Assembly: GCA_947454155.1 (NCBI GenBank)
Contig: CANGIT010000014.1
Coordinates: 1 to 64,000 of the forward strand
Length of the DNA: 64,000 nucleotides
Source of the DNA: Chitinophagaceae bacterium
GTDB lineage: Bacteria; Bacteroidota; Bacteroidia; Chitinophagales; Chitinophagaceae
Reading direction: 5' to 3'
The notes below the pieces were generated by a model that saw only the letters and a program-made list of their open reading frames with translations, made no database searches and was not told the origin of the DNA. Positions 54,374-63,978 of the stretch are shown here, one piece after another (position 1 is the first letter of the stretch; each line of letters begins with the position of its first letter). The position numbers and the translations under genes were made by a program.

Positions 54374-55633
54374 TTATGGCTGAACTTTTTCACTGCCGGC
54401 AATATGGTGGGCGGCGAGGTAGCCTGTTGTCCATGCGTTTTGGAAATTGAACCCTCCGGTTACACCATCTACATCCAGTATTTCTCCGGCAAAATAGAGA
54501 CCCGGTACTATCCGGCTTTCCATGGTATGGGGATTCACTTCAGAAAGGTCGATACCTCCTGCGGTAACAAATTCTTCTTTGAACGTGGTTTTTCCTTTGA
54601 GCTGAAACTGTTGTGAAGTTACCAGTTTGGCCAAGGCATTTTGTTCTTTCGCAGGCAGATCGGCCCATCTGATTTCGGGATTGATGCCCGCTTTTACCAA
54701 CAGGTATTCCCATAAGCGCGAAGGAAGTGACAAGGGATTGCGGTTGCCGATTTTTTGAGTGGCGATAGAAAATCTGATTTTTTGCAATTCCTCGCGGAGC
54801 GAGTTCTCATGATAGAGAGGGAGCCAGTTGACAAGCAATGTGGCCTGATAGTTCATATCGGCCAAAGTTCGTGCACCCCATGCCGATAGTTTCAGGATGG
54901 CCGGTCCGCTCATCCCCCAGTGGGTGATCAGCAATGGTCCTTTTTGCTCCAGCTTGGTTCCTGCAATTTTCACCTGCACCTCACTCAGGGTAACGCCCAT
55001 CAGCTGTGTGATGGTATCTCCGGGCAAATTAAAGGTAAACAGTGACGGCAATGGTGAAACGATTTTGTGACCCAGTTTATTCAGCCAGTCAAACTTGTTG
55101 GAATGTGATAACCCGCCGCAAGCCAGACAAACCTTATCTGCTGTAATTTTTCTGCCACCCGACAACATGATTTCAAATCTGTTGCCGAAAGAAAGCACTT
55201 CCTCAACAGTTGATTGCATCAGGATTTCGATCTTTTTTTCGTTGGCCTCTTTTAATAAACAATCGATGATGGTTTGAGAAGAGTCTGTTATGGGAAACAT
55301 ACGGCCATCGGCTTCGGTCTTGAGCTTTACCCCTCTTTCGGCAAACCAATTTACTGTGTCTGTGGCCGCAAAATGATGAAATGACTTTTTTAAAAAAGCA
55401 TGTCCTCGCGGATAGTTTTTCAACAGTTCGGCAACAGATGTACAATTGTGTGTAACATTGCATCGCCCGCCTCCACTCACTTTCACCTTGCTGAGCAATT
55501 TACCTGTTTTTTCCAACAGGATGACTTTCAACATCGGACAGGCAGCTGCCGCATTGATGGCACAGAAGAAGCCAGCGGCGCCACCGCCGATGACGACTAA
55601 AGTATTGGGGTTATTTGGTGGTTGATGTTTGAT
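54374..55633 (-). CDS. HI0933/YhiN family FAD-dependent oxidoreductase with no canonical start codon
   Basis: A flavoprotein of the HI0933 (BaiN/YhiN) family: Rossmann motif VVIGGGAAGFFCAI, then LLEKTGKLLSKVKVSGGGRCNVTHNC, and the C-terminal AGEILDVDGVTGGFNFQNAWTTGYLAAHHI that closes the FAD site. The Rossmann motif lies upstream of the first in-frame ATG (55534), so the true start must be earlier. Between it and the in-frame TGA near 55703 there is no ATG, GTG or TTG. The best candidate is ATC at 55633 (IKHQPPNNPNTLVVIGGG), a one-base change from ATG; ATT at 55648 is another. The gene may use a rare start, be mutated, or carry a sequencing error. From 55633 it would be 419 residues, normal for the family. 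Confidence 0.78.
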   Translation of the reverse strand: MKHQPPNNPNTLVVIGGGAAGFFCAINAAAACPMLKVILLEKTGKLLSKVKVSGGGRCNVTHNCTSVAELLKNYPRGHAFLKKSFHHFAATDTVNWFAERGVKLKTEADGRMFPITDSSQTIIDCLLKEANEKKIEILMQSTVEEVLSFGNRFEIMLSGGRKITADKVCLACGGLSHSNKFDWLNKLGHKIVSPLPSLFTFNLPGDTITQLMGVTLSEVQVKIAGTKLEQKGPLLITHWGMSGPAILKLSAWGARTLADMNYQATLLVNWLPLYHENSLREELQKIRFSIATQKIGNRNPLSLPSRLWEYLLVKAGINPEIRWADLPAKEQNALAKLVTSQQFQLKGKTTFKEEFVTAGGIDLSEVNPHTMESRIVPGLYFAGEILDVDGVTGGFNFQNAWTTGYLAAHHIAGSEKVQP

Positions 55634-55650
55634 GGTAGTATATATAATTT

Positions 55651-55950
55651 CACCCCTTCGGGGTTGGTTTGTTTTGTTTGTGTGTGTGGTGTTACTATAG
55701 TTTCACCCCTACGGGGTTGGTTTGTTTTGTTTTTGGTGTTAGAGTAGTATCACCCCTACGGGGTTGGTTTGTTTTGTTTTTGGTGTTAGAGTAGTATCAC
55801 CCCTACGGGGTTGGTTGGCTGTGTTTTTGGTGTTAGAGTAGTATCACCCCTACGGGGTTGGTTTGTTGTGCTTGTGGTGTTACTATAGTATCACCCCTAC
55901 GGGGTTGGTTTGTTGTGTGTGTGGTGTTACTATTGTTACACCCCTGCGAT
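55651..55950. repeat. 47-bp tandem array with palindromic core
   Basis: Seven copies of a unit with the palindromic core CACCCCTACGGGGTTG begin at 55651, 55704, 55751, 55798, 55845, 55892 and 55939. Spacing is 53 once and then exactly 47 bases five times; the last copy is degenerate. The rest of each unit is G/T-rich, such as GGTTTGTTTTGTTTTTGGTG. It fills the 385-base gap between map and the flavoprotein gene; no other feature is visible there. Confidence 0.95.
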
Positions 55951-56018
55951 GTTAGTTGATGTTAGCGTTTTTGGTCACCGCCATTTATGGGTTGATAAAC
56001 CTGCAATCTTATCAACTA

Positions 56019-56828
56019 TTAAACTACTCCATAACTCCAAGTCAAATTCGAATTGGCTTTTTCAGCAGCTTCAATTTCTACAAAAGAACTGAGGATGTCG
56101 GGTTCTCCTGAGGTGATGCATACATCATGTTCAAAATGGGCGGAAGGCTTGCGGTCTTTGGTCAGAATGGTCCATCCATCATTCAATTGAGAAATCTCTT
56201 TAACTCCCAAATTGATCATGGGCTCGATGGCAATCACCATTCCGGCTTTCAGCTTGGCTCCTGTCCCTTTTTTTCCATAGTTAGGCACTTGTGGATCTTC
56301 GTGCAATTCGCGACCAAGGCCATGTCCAACCAATTCCCTAACTACGCCATAGCCATGTTTTTTTTCAGTATGCTCCTGGATAGCATTGGCAATGTCTCCT
56401 ACTCTATTTCCTTGTCTTGCTTTTTCTATACCCAGATAAAGAGATTCCTTGGTTACACGCAGCAATTGTTGAATACTGGCTTCAATATCCCCAATGGCAT
56501 AAGTATAGGCGCTATCACCGTGAAATCCATTCTTTTTCACACCAATGTCCAGTGATATGATGTCTCCATCTTTTAAAACATGGCTACCCGGAAATCCATG
56601 TACTACCGCTTCGTTCATTGAAATGCAGGTGGCATAAGGGAACCCGTGGTAGTTTTTAAATGATGGAATGGCGCCATTATCAAGTATAAACTCTTCTACC
56701 AGATTGTTGACTTGTAAGGTGGTCATGCCGGGCTTTAACAGAGCTGCTACTGCAGCATGCGCTTTGCCCACCAATAAACAACTTTCGCGCATAATTTCTA
56801 TCTCTGCCTGTGATTTATATTGAATCAT
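56019..56828 (-). CDS. map: Type I methionine aminopeptidase
   Basis: A 269-residue Map that removes the initiator Met from new proteins. Metal ligands are visible: the aspartates in IISLDIGVKKNGFHGDSAYTY near 90-110, His in VGHGLGRELHEDP near 168-180, Glu in VIAIEPMINLG near 200-210 and the last Glu in HFEHDVCIT near 234-242. It starts 72 bases after secY on the same strand, the usual secY-map order of the spc operon. In Bacteroidota infA and rpmJ normally follow; here the array does. Confidence 0.96.
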   Translation of the reverse strand: MIQYKSQAEIEIMRESCLLVGKAHAAVAALLKPGMTTLQVNNLVEEFILDNGAIPSFKNYHGFPYATCISMNEAVVHGFPGSHVLKDGDIISLDIGVKKNGFHGDSAYTYAIGDIEASIQQLLRVTKESLYLGIEKARQGNRVGDIANAIQEHTEKKHGYGVVRELVGHGLGRELHEDPQVPNYGKKGTGAKLKAGMVIAIEPMINLGVKEISQLNDGWTILTKDRKPSAHFEHDVCITSGEPDILSSFVEIEAAEKANSNLTWSYGVV

Positions 56829-56899
56829 GATGTACTAAATTAAAACAAACCCCAACGAATGATCGCCGGGGTTTGACAGTATTTTTGAAATTTAAGAAA

Positions 56900-58249
56900 T
56901 TACATTCCTGACTGAACGGTTTGTCTGCCCATAATTCTTCCGCTGTTCATCAAGCCATCGTATTGACGCATGAGTAATTGTGTTTCGATTTGTTGCAGTG
57001 TATCGAGAATAACTCCCACCATGATCAGTAAAGATGTACCACCAAAGAAAGTAGAGAACCCTTGAGTCATTTCAGCATTTATACCTCTTGTCAACAATTG
57101 CACCAAGCCAGGAAGAATACCCACCATGGCCAATAAAACAGCTCCAGGTAATGTAATACGATCCATGATGGTGCCGATATAATCTGCAGTAGGCTCACCG
57201 GGTTTAACACCAGGAATGAAACCATTGCTGCGTTTCAAATCATCAGCCATTTGCTTGGGATTGAAGATTAGAGCAGTGTACAGGAAAGTAAAGGCGATCA
57301 CCATTACAAAATACACGAGCATGTAAATTACATTGGTATGATCTGTGAAGTATTTGGCCCAGCCTCCATTTTGGAATCCAGTAAAGATAGTAGGCAGGAA
57401 CAAAATTGCCTGAGCGAAGATGATAGGCATTACACCTGCGGAATTCACTTTCAAAGGAAGGAAGTTTCTGGCACCACCGAGTTTGCTGTTGCCCACAATT
57501 TGTTTGGCATATTCTACAGGTACTTTTCTTGTGCCTTGAACCAGCATAATCAGTCCCATGATAATGGCCACCAGGAAAACGATTTCAACCAGCATCAAAA
57601 GAATACCACCGGCTGCTTTTTCAGAAAAACGAGCGGTCCATTCTTGACCAAATGCCTGAGGAAAACGAGCCAAGATACCGATCATGATGATGATGGAAGT
57701 ACCATTTCCTAAACCTTTATCAGTAATTTTTTCACCCAGCCACATCACAAACAAAGTACCCACAGTAAGTGTGATGATGGTAGACACCCAGAAATAACCT
57801 GCATAAGAAGGAATCAATGCGTCTTGGTTGGAAGATTTAAGATATCCGATATAAGCGGCTGCTTGAAATGCAGTTACAATAATGGTGAGATATCTCGTCC
57901 ATTGATTGATTTTTTTTCTTCCACTCTCGCCTTCTTTCTGCACTTTAGCCATTTGTGGTACCAAGATGGTTACCAATTGCATAAAGATAGAAGCAGAAAT
58001 GTAAGGCATGATTCCTAAAGCAAAAATAGAAGCTTTAGAAAATGCACCACCCACAAACGCATCCAACAATCCAAGAACACCATTGTTGTTGCTTTTGGAA
58101 AGTAGGCTTAATTTATTGGGATCGATACCGGGGAGTACGATATAGGAACCGATGCGATAGATGAACAATAACAACAGCGTGAAGATAATCTTGCTGCGCA
58201 ATTCTTCTATGCTCCAGATATTCTTTAAGGTAGTAATGAATTTCTTCAC
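56900..58249 (-). CDS. secY: Preprotein translocase subunit SecY
   Basis: A 449-residue channel subunit of the Sec translocon with ten membrane helices. It has the start TLKNIWSIEELRSKIIFTLLLLFIYRIGSYIVLPGID near 6-42, the plug region, the TM5-6 segment, and the long cytoplasmic loop GNSKLGGARNFLPLKVNSAGVMPIIFA near 248-274. It follows rplO in the spc operon. Confidence 0.97.
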   Translation of the reverse strand: MKKFITTLKNIWSIEELRSKIIFTLLLLFIYRIGSYIVLPGIDPNKLSLLSKSNNNGVLGLLDAFVGGAFSKASIFALGIMPYISASIFMQLVTILVPQMAKVQKEGESGRKKINQWTRYLTIIVTAFQAAAYIGYLKSSNQDALIPSYAGYFWVSTIITLTVGTLFVMWLGEKITDKGLGNGTSIIIMIGILARFPQAFGQEWTARFSEKAAGGILLMLVEIVFLVAIIMGLIMLVQGTRKVPVEYAKQIVGNSKLGGARNFLPLKVNSAGVMPIIFAQAILFLPTIFTGFQNGGWAKYFTDHTNVIYMLVYFVMVIAFTFLYTALIFNPKQMADDLKRSNGFIPGVKPGEPTADYIGTIMDRITLPGAVLLAMVGILPGLVQLLTRGINAEMTQGFSTFFGGTSLLIMVGVILDTLQQIETQLLMRQYDGLMNSGRIMGRQTVQSGM

Positions 58250-58319
58250 AGAAAAAGTTAGTTTATAAGTTGGATAAAAAGTAAAACACTCAAATTGAGT
58301 GCTTTACAAATATCGGGAA

Positions 58320-58769
58320 TTATTTTACAATTTCAACAGTTCCTCCGGCAGCTTCAATTGCAGCTTTTGCTTTGGCGCTGATGGCATTTACTTTGAAGTT
58401 GTATTTTCCTTTGATTTCGCCATTGCCCAGGATTTTTACGGCATCAGTTTGACCGATAAGGGCGTTGGCATACAAATTAGAGAGTGTAAATTCTGTGATG
58501 CTATATTTTTCAGCATAATGATCAATCATACCTACATTGATCACTTTGTATTCTACTCTGTTGATATTGGTAAAGCCACGCTTAGGAATACGACGTTGAA
58601 TAGGCATCTGTCCACCTTCGTGAGCTTTCTTACTTTTGTAACCAGCACGGCTTTGTCCTCCCTTGTTCCCTTTTGTAGATGTACCACCTTTACCACTGGC
58701 CTCACCGCGACCTAATCTTTTTTCTTTGTGTGTAGAACCTGTTGCAGGTTTTAATGAATGTAATTTCAT
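58320..58769 (-). CDS. rplO: 50S ribosomal protein L15
   Basis: A 149-residue uL15: MKLHSLKPATGSTHKEKRLGRGEASGKGGTSTKGNKGGQSRAG at the start and a glycine-rich N-terminal tail. It is between rpmD and secY, the standard order. Confidence 0.97.
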   Translation of the reverse strand: MKLHSLKPATGSTHKEKRLGRGEASGKGGTSTKGNKGGQSRAGYKSKKAHEGGQMPIQRRIPKRGFTNINRVEYKVINVGMIDHYAEKYSITEFTLSNLYANALIGQTDAVKILGNGEIKGKYNFKVNAISAKAKAAIEAAGGTVEIVK

Positions 58770-58893
58770 GTTATTTGATTTTTACTTTCGGGGAATCGCC
58801 CCTCGCGTTTTTAATTAATTGGGGAATTTGAAGAAAGTTCAATTTGAAGATGCGAATCCTAGATATTTTCAAATTTTAAAATCTTCAAATCAT

Positions 58894-59073
58894 TTAGATC
58901 TCCTCCACTTTCACCAGATGGTTCACTTTGGTCACCATACCAAGAATTTGCGGAGTAGCTTCTACTTCAACAGAAGCGTTCATTTTTTTAAGACCCAAGG
59001 CGATCATGGTTCTTTTTTGGCGTTCAGATCTGTCGATCACGCTTTTCACCTGAGTTATCTTTATCTTTTTCAT
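58894..59073 (-). CDS. rpmD: 50S ribosomal protein L30
   Basis: A 59-residue uL30, MKKIKITQVKSVIDRSERQ at the start and LGLKKMNASVEVEATPQILGMVTKVNHLVKVEEI at the end. It lies in the standard place between rpsE and rplO. Confidence 0.95.
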   Translation of the reverse strand: MKKIKITQVKSVIDRSERQKRTMIALGLKKMNASVEVEATPQILGMVTKVNHLVKVEEI

Positions 59074-59115
59074 ACAGAGATGATACTTTTACTGTTAATA
59101 CGGAAGATTGTTGAA

Positions 59116-59634
59116 TTATCCGTTGAATACTTTTTTCAATGAAACGTTTCTTGATTTAGAAACTGAAACCGGTTCGCGCAAGCTGGCCAAAGCTTTGAAT
59201 GTAGCTTTTACCACGTTATGCGGATTAGCAGATCCCAGATTTTTAGCCAAAACGTCGGTGATTCCAGCTGATTCCAGCACTGCACGCATGCTACCTCCGG
59301 CGATTACACCGGTACCATGAGCGGCTGGTTTGATCAACACTTTAGCAGCACCTTCTTTGGTGAGCTGGTCGTGAGGAATCGTACCATGCATTACAGGTAC
59401 TTTAATCAGATTTTTCTTGGCATCTTCGATACCTTTGGTGATGGCTTCCTGAACTTCTTTGGCTTTACCCAAACCATGACCTACGATACCATTTTCATTG
59501 CCCACTACAACCAATGCAGAAAAGCTGAATGCACGGCCACCTTTAGTTGTTTTTACCACACGATTGATAGCAACCACTTTCTCTTTCAGTTCGAGGTCAC
59601 CGGCTTTCATCTTGTTTAAAATTACGTTTGACAT
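59116..59634 (-). CDS. rpsE: 30S ribosomal protein S5
   Basis: A 172-residue uS5 with the RNA-binding domain [47 protein letters not shown] and the second domain with [24 protein letters not shown]. It follows rplR. Confidence 0.97.
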   Translation of the reverse strand: MSNVILNKMKAGDLELKEKVVAINRVVKTTKGGRAFSFSALVVVGNENGIVGHGLGKAKEVQEAITKGIEDAKKNLIKVPVMHGTIPHDQLTKEGAAKVLIKPAAHGTGVIAGGSMRAVLESAGITDVLAKNLGSANPHNVVKATFKALASLREPVSVSKSRNVSLKKVFNG

Positions 59635-59677
59635 TTTTCTATTTGATTGATGATAATGTTATTGATTTAGTAGCTGA

Positions 59678-60031
59678 TTAGAAAACGAGACCGCCTTCTC
59701 TTGCGCCATCAGCAACAGCTTTAACGCGACCATGATAAACATAACCGCTACGGTCGAATACTACTTTAGAAACACCCAATTCAACAGCTTTTTGAGCGAT
59801 GGAAGCACCTACCATTTTACTTTTGGCAGTTTTGTGTGTTTTTTGTGCAGCGATATCTTTTTGCTTAGAAGATGCAGAAGCAATGGTTACGCCTTTTGTA
59901 TCGTCGATCAATTGAGCGTATATGTCAGTGTTGCTTCTAAATACAGACAATCTTGGCATTTCAGGTGTACCGCTAACTTTTTTACGGATACGATATCTGA
60001 TCTTTTGTCTGGCAGTTGATTTATTGTTCAT
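59678..60031 (-). CDS. rplR: 50S ribosomal protein L18
   Basis: A 117-residue uL18, with RIRKKVSGTPEMPRLSVFRSNTDIYAQLIDD near 15-45 and KVVFDRSGYVYHGRVKAVADGAREGGLVF at the end. The protein binds 5S rRNA. Confidence 0.97.
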   Translation of the reverse strand: MNNKSTARQKIRYRIRKKVSGTPEMPRLSVFRSNTDIYAQLIDDTKGVTIASASSKQKDIAAQKTHKTAKSKMVGASIAQKAVELGVSKVVFDRSGYVYHGRVKAVADGAREGGLVF

Positions 60032-60137
60032 CTTATTCTATTTTTTACTCCCGATACTGCCGGGAATTTGATTTTAAAATTTGAAAACCTGAAGGTTTAA
60101 ATAAAGGAAGAAAATGCTATGCTGTAATTCTTACACC

Positions 60138-60692
60138 TTATTTACCGGCAGACTTACCTGCTTTTCTTCTCAATACTTCGCCCACAAACTTAACCCCTTT
60201 ACCTTTGTATGGTTCAGGCTTACGCAAGCTGCGGATTTTGGCACATACCTGACCCAGCAATTGCTTGTCGATACTTTCCAAAGTGATGATAGGGTTCTTA
60301 CCTTTTTCCTGAGCCGTAGCCACTTTCAATTCTTTTGGAATTTCAATCAGGATGTTATGAGAATAACCCAAAGCCAGATCGAGGATATTTCCTGTATTGG
60401 CAGCTTTATAACCCACACCCACCAGTTCAAGTTCTTTTTTGAATCCTTCTGTAACACCTTTTACCATGTTGCTTACCAAAGAACGGTAAAGACCATGTAA
60501 AGCACGGTGACGAATCTGATCGGTTGGACGACCGAATTCAATGTTGTTGTCATTTACAGTTACTTGAATGTCTCTGTCAATGGCTTGTTTCAATTCGCCC
60601 ATCGGACCTTTAACGCTGATCACGTTATCTTTTCCAACCGTGATGGTTACTCCGGCAGGAACATTTACGGGCTTTTTACCTATACGACTCAT
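60138..60692 (-). CDS. rplF: 50S ribosomal protein L6
   Basis: A 184-residue uL6: MSRIGKKPVNVPAGVTITVG at the start, GLYRSLVSNMVKGVTEGFKKELELVGVGYKA in the middle and RKPEPYKGKGVKFVGEVLRRKAGKSAGK at the end. Two tandem L6 folds, normal length. Confidence 0.97.
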   Translation of the reverse strand: MSRIGKKPVNVPAGVTITVGKDNVISVKGPMGELKQAIDRDIQVTVNDNNIEFGRPTDQIRHRALHGLYRSLVSNMVKGVTEGFKKELELVGVGYKAANTGNILDLALGYSHNILIEIPKELKVATAQEKGKNPIITLESIDKQLLGQVCAKIRSLRKPEPYKGKGVKFVGEVLRRKAGKSAGK

Positions 60693-60756
60693 TTGTTTTT
60701 ATTTTATTTTCTGCGGTCAGCCTGGTATAGCGGGCTTAAGGCAATGATGAAATGAA

Positions 60757-61155
60757 TTAGAAAATGTTGCAAAGCACTTCGCCACCTACATTCTGTGCTT
60801 TAGCTTCTTTATCGGTCATTACTCCTTTAGAAGTAGAAACGATGGAAATGCCCAGACCATTACGAACGCGTTGGAATTCGTCTGGCTTTGCGTATGTACG
60901 CAGACCCGGACGACTTACTCTTTCCAAACTTTGAATAACAGGCAATTTGGTTGACGCATCATATTTCAATGCGATTTTGATCAAACCTTGTTTGCTGTCA
61001 TCTTCAAATTTGTATTTCAGAATGTATCCTTTATCATACAAGATCTCAGTGATACGCTTTTTCAAATTGCTGGCAGGAATTTCCACGATGCGGTGATTCG
61101 CCATTTGAGCGTTGCGGATTCTTGTTAAATAGTCTGCAATAGGATCAGTTACCAT
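60757..61155 (-). CDS. rpsH: 30S ribosomal protein S8
   Basis: A 132-residue uS8: DPIADYLTRIRNAQMANHRIVEIPASNLKKRI near 4-35 and RVRNGLGISIVSTSKGVMTDKEAKAQNVGGEVLCNIF at the end, the conserved rRNA-binding part. Confidence 0.97.
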   Translation of the reverse strand: MVTDPIADYLTRIRNAQMANHRIVEIPASNLKKRITEILYDKGYILKYKFEDDSKQGLIKIALKYDASTKLPVIQSLERVSRPGLRTYAKPDEFQRVRNGLGISIVSTSKGVMTDKEAKAQNVGGEVLCNIF

Positions 61156-61248
61156 TTTTATTTCGTGTTAAAGATTTTAAATTTTATTTTCTCGGAGGCC
61201 TTTGTTTGTTGCAGTTGGTGCATATATTAAAGGAAATTCCGAAATCGA

Positions 61249-61518
61249 TTACCAGCTGGCTTTTCTAACCCCTGGAATTTTACCGGCCAAAGCCATGTCG
61301 CGGAAAATCACACGACTGATTCCGAACTGGCGCATATACCCTTTCGGACGACCTGTAAGTTGACATCTGTTTTTCAGACGTACAGGTGAAGCGTTTTTGG
61401 GCAAGAGATCCAAAGCTGCGTAGTTTCCTTCAGCTTTCAGAGCGGCTCTTTTTTCAGCAAAACGAGCTACCATTTTCTCTCTTTTTACTTGTCTGGCGGT
61501 AATTGATTTTTTGGCCAT
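61249..61518 (-). CDS. rpsN: 30S ribosomal protein S14
   Basis: An 89-residue uS14 of the longer zinc-free type: [40 protein letters not shown] at the end with a single cysteine. It starts 3 bases after rplE ends. Confidence 0.97.
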   Translation of the reverse strand: MAKKSITARQVKREKMVARFAEKRAALKAEGNYAALDLLPKNASPVRLKNRCQLTGRPKGYMRQFGISRVIFRDMALAGKIPGVRKASW

Positions 61519-61521
61519 ATC

Positions 61522-62097
61522 TTAATTTTCAGATTTTTTAATGTTCTTGAAAGGCATTCCCATTTCTTTAAGCAACTCATAGGCTTCTTCGTTGGTTTGA
61601 GCCGTGGTTACAAAAGTGATATCCAGTCCGGTGATTTTATTTACTTTATCGATATCGATTTCAGGGAAAATGATTTGTTCGGTTACACCCAGGGTGTAGT
61701 TACCACGACCATCGAAGGCTTTGTCGTTGATACCTTTGAAATCACGTACACGTGGCAGTGATACAGAAACCAGACGATCGAGGAACTCATACATCTTTTG
61801 ACCACGTAAAGTAACTTTTGCACCAATGGGCATGTTCTTACGCAATTTGAAGTTGGAGATATCTTTTTTCGACATGGTCGCTACAGCTTTCTGACCGGTG
61901 ATATTGCTCAGCTCGTCGATGGCCACATCAATAAGTTTCTTATCGGTTACAGCGCCGTTAACACCGCGATTCAAACAAATTTTTGTCAGCTTGGGAGCCT
62001 GCATTACAGTCTTGTAGCTGAATTTTTTCATTAAAGCAGGTACAACTTCATTTTTGTACTTGTCTGCCAATCTGGTAGTAGAATTATTCGTGCTCAT
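61522..62097 (-). CDS. rplE: 50S ribosomal protein L5
   Basis: A 191-residue uL5 contacting 5S rRNA, with [30 protein letters not shown] near 34-63 and [35 protein letters not shown] near 134-168. Its ATG shares one base with the rplX stop (TAATG). Confidence 0.97.
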   Translation of the reverse strand: MSTNNSTTRLADKYKNEVVPALMKKFSYKTVMQAPKLTKICLNRGVNGAVTDKKLIDVAIDELSNITGQKAVATMSKKDISNFKLRKNMPIGAKVTLRGQKMYEFLDRLVSVSLPRVRDFKGINDKAFDGRGNYTLGVTEQIIFPEIDIDKVNKITGLDITFVTTAQTNEEAYELLKEMGMPFKNIKKSEN

Positions 62098-62435
62098 TAT
62101 TTGATTACCTCCCCTGATTTTTTAGCGATTCTGATTAATTTACCGTCTTTTCTGGTGCGTTTTACTTTGGAAGGAGCCTTGGCTTTAGCGTCCCAAAGCA
62201 TCACATTGCTGATGGCGATGGGGGCTTCCACTTTCTCGATTCCACCCTGAGTATTTTTAGCAGAGGGTTTGGTGTGTTTGGTAACGATGTTTACACCTTC
62301 TACCAGTACACGTCCTTTATCAACGATCACTTCGAGAACCGTACGAGGTTTCTTCAGGTCTTTGTCATCACCGGCAATCACTACCACTGAATCCCCTTTC
62401 TTGATGTTGAATTTTGGTTTGAATCTTGTATTCAT
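62097..62435 (-). CDS. rplX: 50S ribosomal protein L24
   Basis: A 112-residue uL24 with a KOW motif: [49 protein letters not shown] near 9-57. The one-base overlap with rplE suggests translational coupling. Confidence 0.96.
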   Translation of the reverse strand: MNTRFKPKFNIKKGDSVVVIAGDDKDLKKPRTVLEVIVDKGRVLVEGVNIVTKHTKPSAKNTQGGIEKVEAPIAISNVMLWDAKAKAPSKVKRTRKDGKLIRIAKKSGEVIK

Positions 62436-62487
62436 TTTATATTGCTTTTGGCTTTAGCTTTTGCTTTCTGCAGTTTTTAAAGTTGGG

Positions 62488-62856
62488 TTACAGTACTTCT
62501 GGTGCCAGAGAGATGATTTTCATGTAACCTTTATCTCTTAGTTCACGGGCAACGGGTCCGAAGATACGTGTACCTCTCGGTTCGTCGGCATTGTTGAGCA
62601 ATACCACCGCATTGTCGTCGAAACGGATGTAAGAACCGTCTTTACGACGCAACTTATTTACCGTACGAACAATAACGGCTTTACTCACCGTACCTTTTTT
62701 GATACCGCCTGCAGGCAAGGCGTCTTTAACGGTAACAACAATCTTGTCGCCGATTTTGGCGTAATCCTGACCACTGTTACCCAATACACGGATGCACAAT
62801 ACTTCTTTTGCTCCGCTGTTGTCTGCAACATTTAATCTGCTCTCTTGCTGTATCAT
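62488..62856 (-). CDS. rplN: 50S ribosomal protein L14
   Basis: A 122-residue uL14: [26 protein letters not shown] at the start and [28 protein letters not shown] at the end, full length. Confidence 0.97.
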   Translation of the reverse strand: MIQQESRLNVADNSGAKEVLCIRVLGNSGQDYAKIGDKIVVTVKDALPAGGIKKGTVSKAVIVRTVNKLRRKDGSYIRFDDNAVVLLNNADEPRGTRIFGPVARELRDKGYMKIISLAPEVL

Positions 62857-62946
62857 TTTATTTAGCTTTTTGTTGAGGGCTTAACCTTCAACCTGTAATA
62901 GATTTATGAATTGTATCTGCTTCTTTTGATGCAGAAGCCATGGTTG

Positions 62947-63219
62947 TTATTTCACTTTTTCAACCACCTCTACCAATCTCCAGCGCTTTGTCTTACTCAT
63001 CGGACGAGCTTCCATAATTTTAACGATGTCGCCGATGCTACATTCGTTTTTCTCGTCATGAGCATGAAAACTGGTGGTTTTTTTAAGGAACTTTCCGTAA
63101 AGCGGATGCTTGATCTTACGTTCAACTTTAACCGTAATGGTTTTATCCATTTTATTGCTGGATACCACCCCGATTCTTGTTTTCCTTAAGTTTCTTTCCA
63201 TTGAATTTGTTGTTTCCAT
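62947..63219 (-). CDS. rpsQ: 30S ribosomal protein S17
   Basis: A 90-residue uS17: [45 protein letters not shown] near 8-52. The ATG at 63219 gives an N-terminus [11 protein letters not shown]; the internal Met at 63201 is an alternative start closer to the common length. Confidence 0.96.
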   Translation of the reverse strand: METTNSMERNLRKTRIGVVSSNKMDKTITVKVERKIKHPLYGKFLKKTTSFHAHDEKNECSIGDIVKIMEARPMSKTKRWRLVEVVEKVK

Positions 63220-63239
63220 CTTGTATTGTATTTATTGGA

Positions 63240-63449
63240 TTAAGCTCCAATTTGAATTTTTCTTAATTGAGTTTTTAAACGGGCGATATCTCTTCTCAGT
63301 GAACGGATATTTTGTGGATTATCCAAAGGAGTTAAAGCGTGTGCGAATGACAGTTTTTTCAAACGCAGTTCATCTTCTTTAATTCTGGCCGTAAGATCAG
63401 CTTCACTTAAACCGTTAATGCTTTTCAAGAAATCAACTTTTTTAGACAT
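63240..63449 (-). CDS. rpmC: 50S ribosomal protein L29
   Basis: A 69-residue uL29 helical hairpin: INGLSEADLTARIKEDELRLKKLSFAHALTPLDNPQNIRSLRRDIARLKTQL near 11-62. The site of nascent-chain factor docking. Between rplP and rpsQ as usual. Confidence 0.95.
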   Translation of the reverse strand: MSKKVDFLKSINGLSEADLTARIKEDELRLKKLSFAHALTPLDNPQNIRSLRRDIARLKTQLRKIQIGA

Positions 63450-63500
63450 CTTCTTTAATTTGAAATTTTTGAGTTAGATACAACCTGTTCTGCGGAATTA

Positions 63501-63923
63501 TTACTGTGCAGAGTAATCGCGACTGATCACAAATTTGGTTAAGATTGGTAACTTTTGAGCAGCCAGTTCAAAAGCTTCTTTGGCTACCTGTACAGGGACA
63601 CCATCCGCTTCGAAAAGGATACGGCCCGGTTGAACAATAGCAGCCCAACCTTCGGGATTACCTTTACCTTTACCCATCCTTACCTCTGCTGGTTTGGCAG
63701 TGATAGGTTTATCGGGGAAAATTCTGATCCAAACATTACCTTCACGTTTCATGTGACGAGTCATAGCCTGACGCGCACTTTCAATTTGACGGTTAGTTAA
63801 CCAAACACTGTCCAGCGCTTTCAATCCGAAAGTTCCAAAAGCAAGTGTAGCACCTCTTTTAGTATCTCCTTTCATTCTGCCTTTCTGGGTCTTTCTGTGT
63901 TTCGTTCTTTTTGGTTGTAACAT
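63501..63923 (-). CDS. rplP: 50S ribosomal protein L16
   Basis: A 140-residue uL16: [19 protein letters not shown] at the start, [63 protein letters not shown] in the core. It follows rpsC in the S10 operon. Confidence 0.97.
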   Translation of the reverse strand: MLQPKRTKHRKTQKGRMKGDTKRGATLAFGTFGLKALDSVWLTNRQIESARQAMTRHMKREGNVWIRIFPDKPITAKPAEVRMGKGKGNPEGWAAIVQPGRILFEADGVPVQVAKEAFELAAQKLPILTKFVISRDYSAQ

Positions 63924-63978
63924 CTTATGTTAATTTGATATTTTGTAGATTTAATGATCTGTTGTTGTAATGATGGAA

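Noticed and set aside
55651..55950. CRISPR array
   Set aside because: Palindromic units are regularly spaced, but the segments between them are nearly identical to each other and no cas gene is present; it is a simple tandem repeat.
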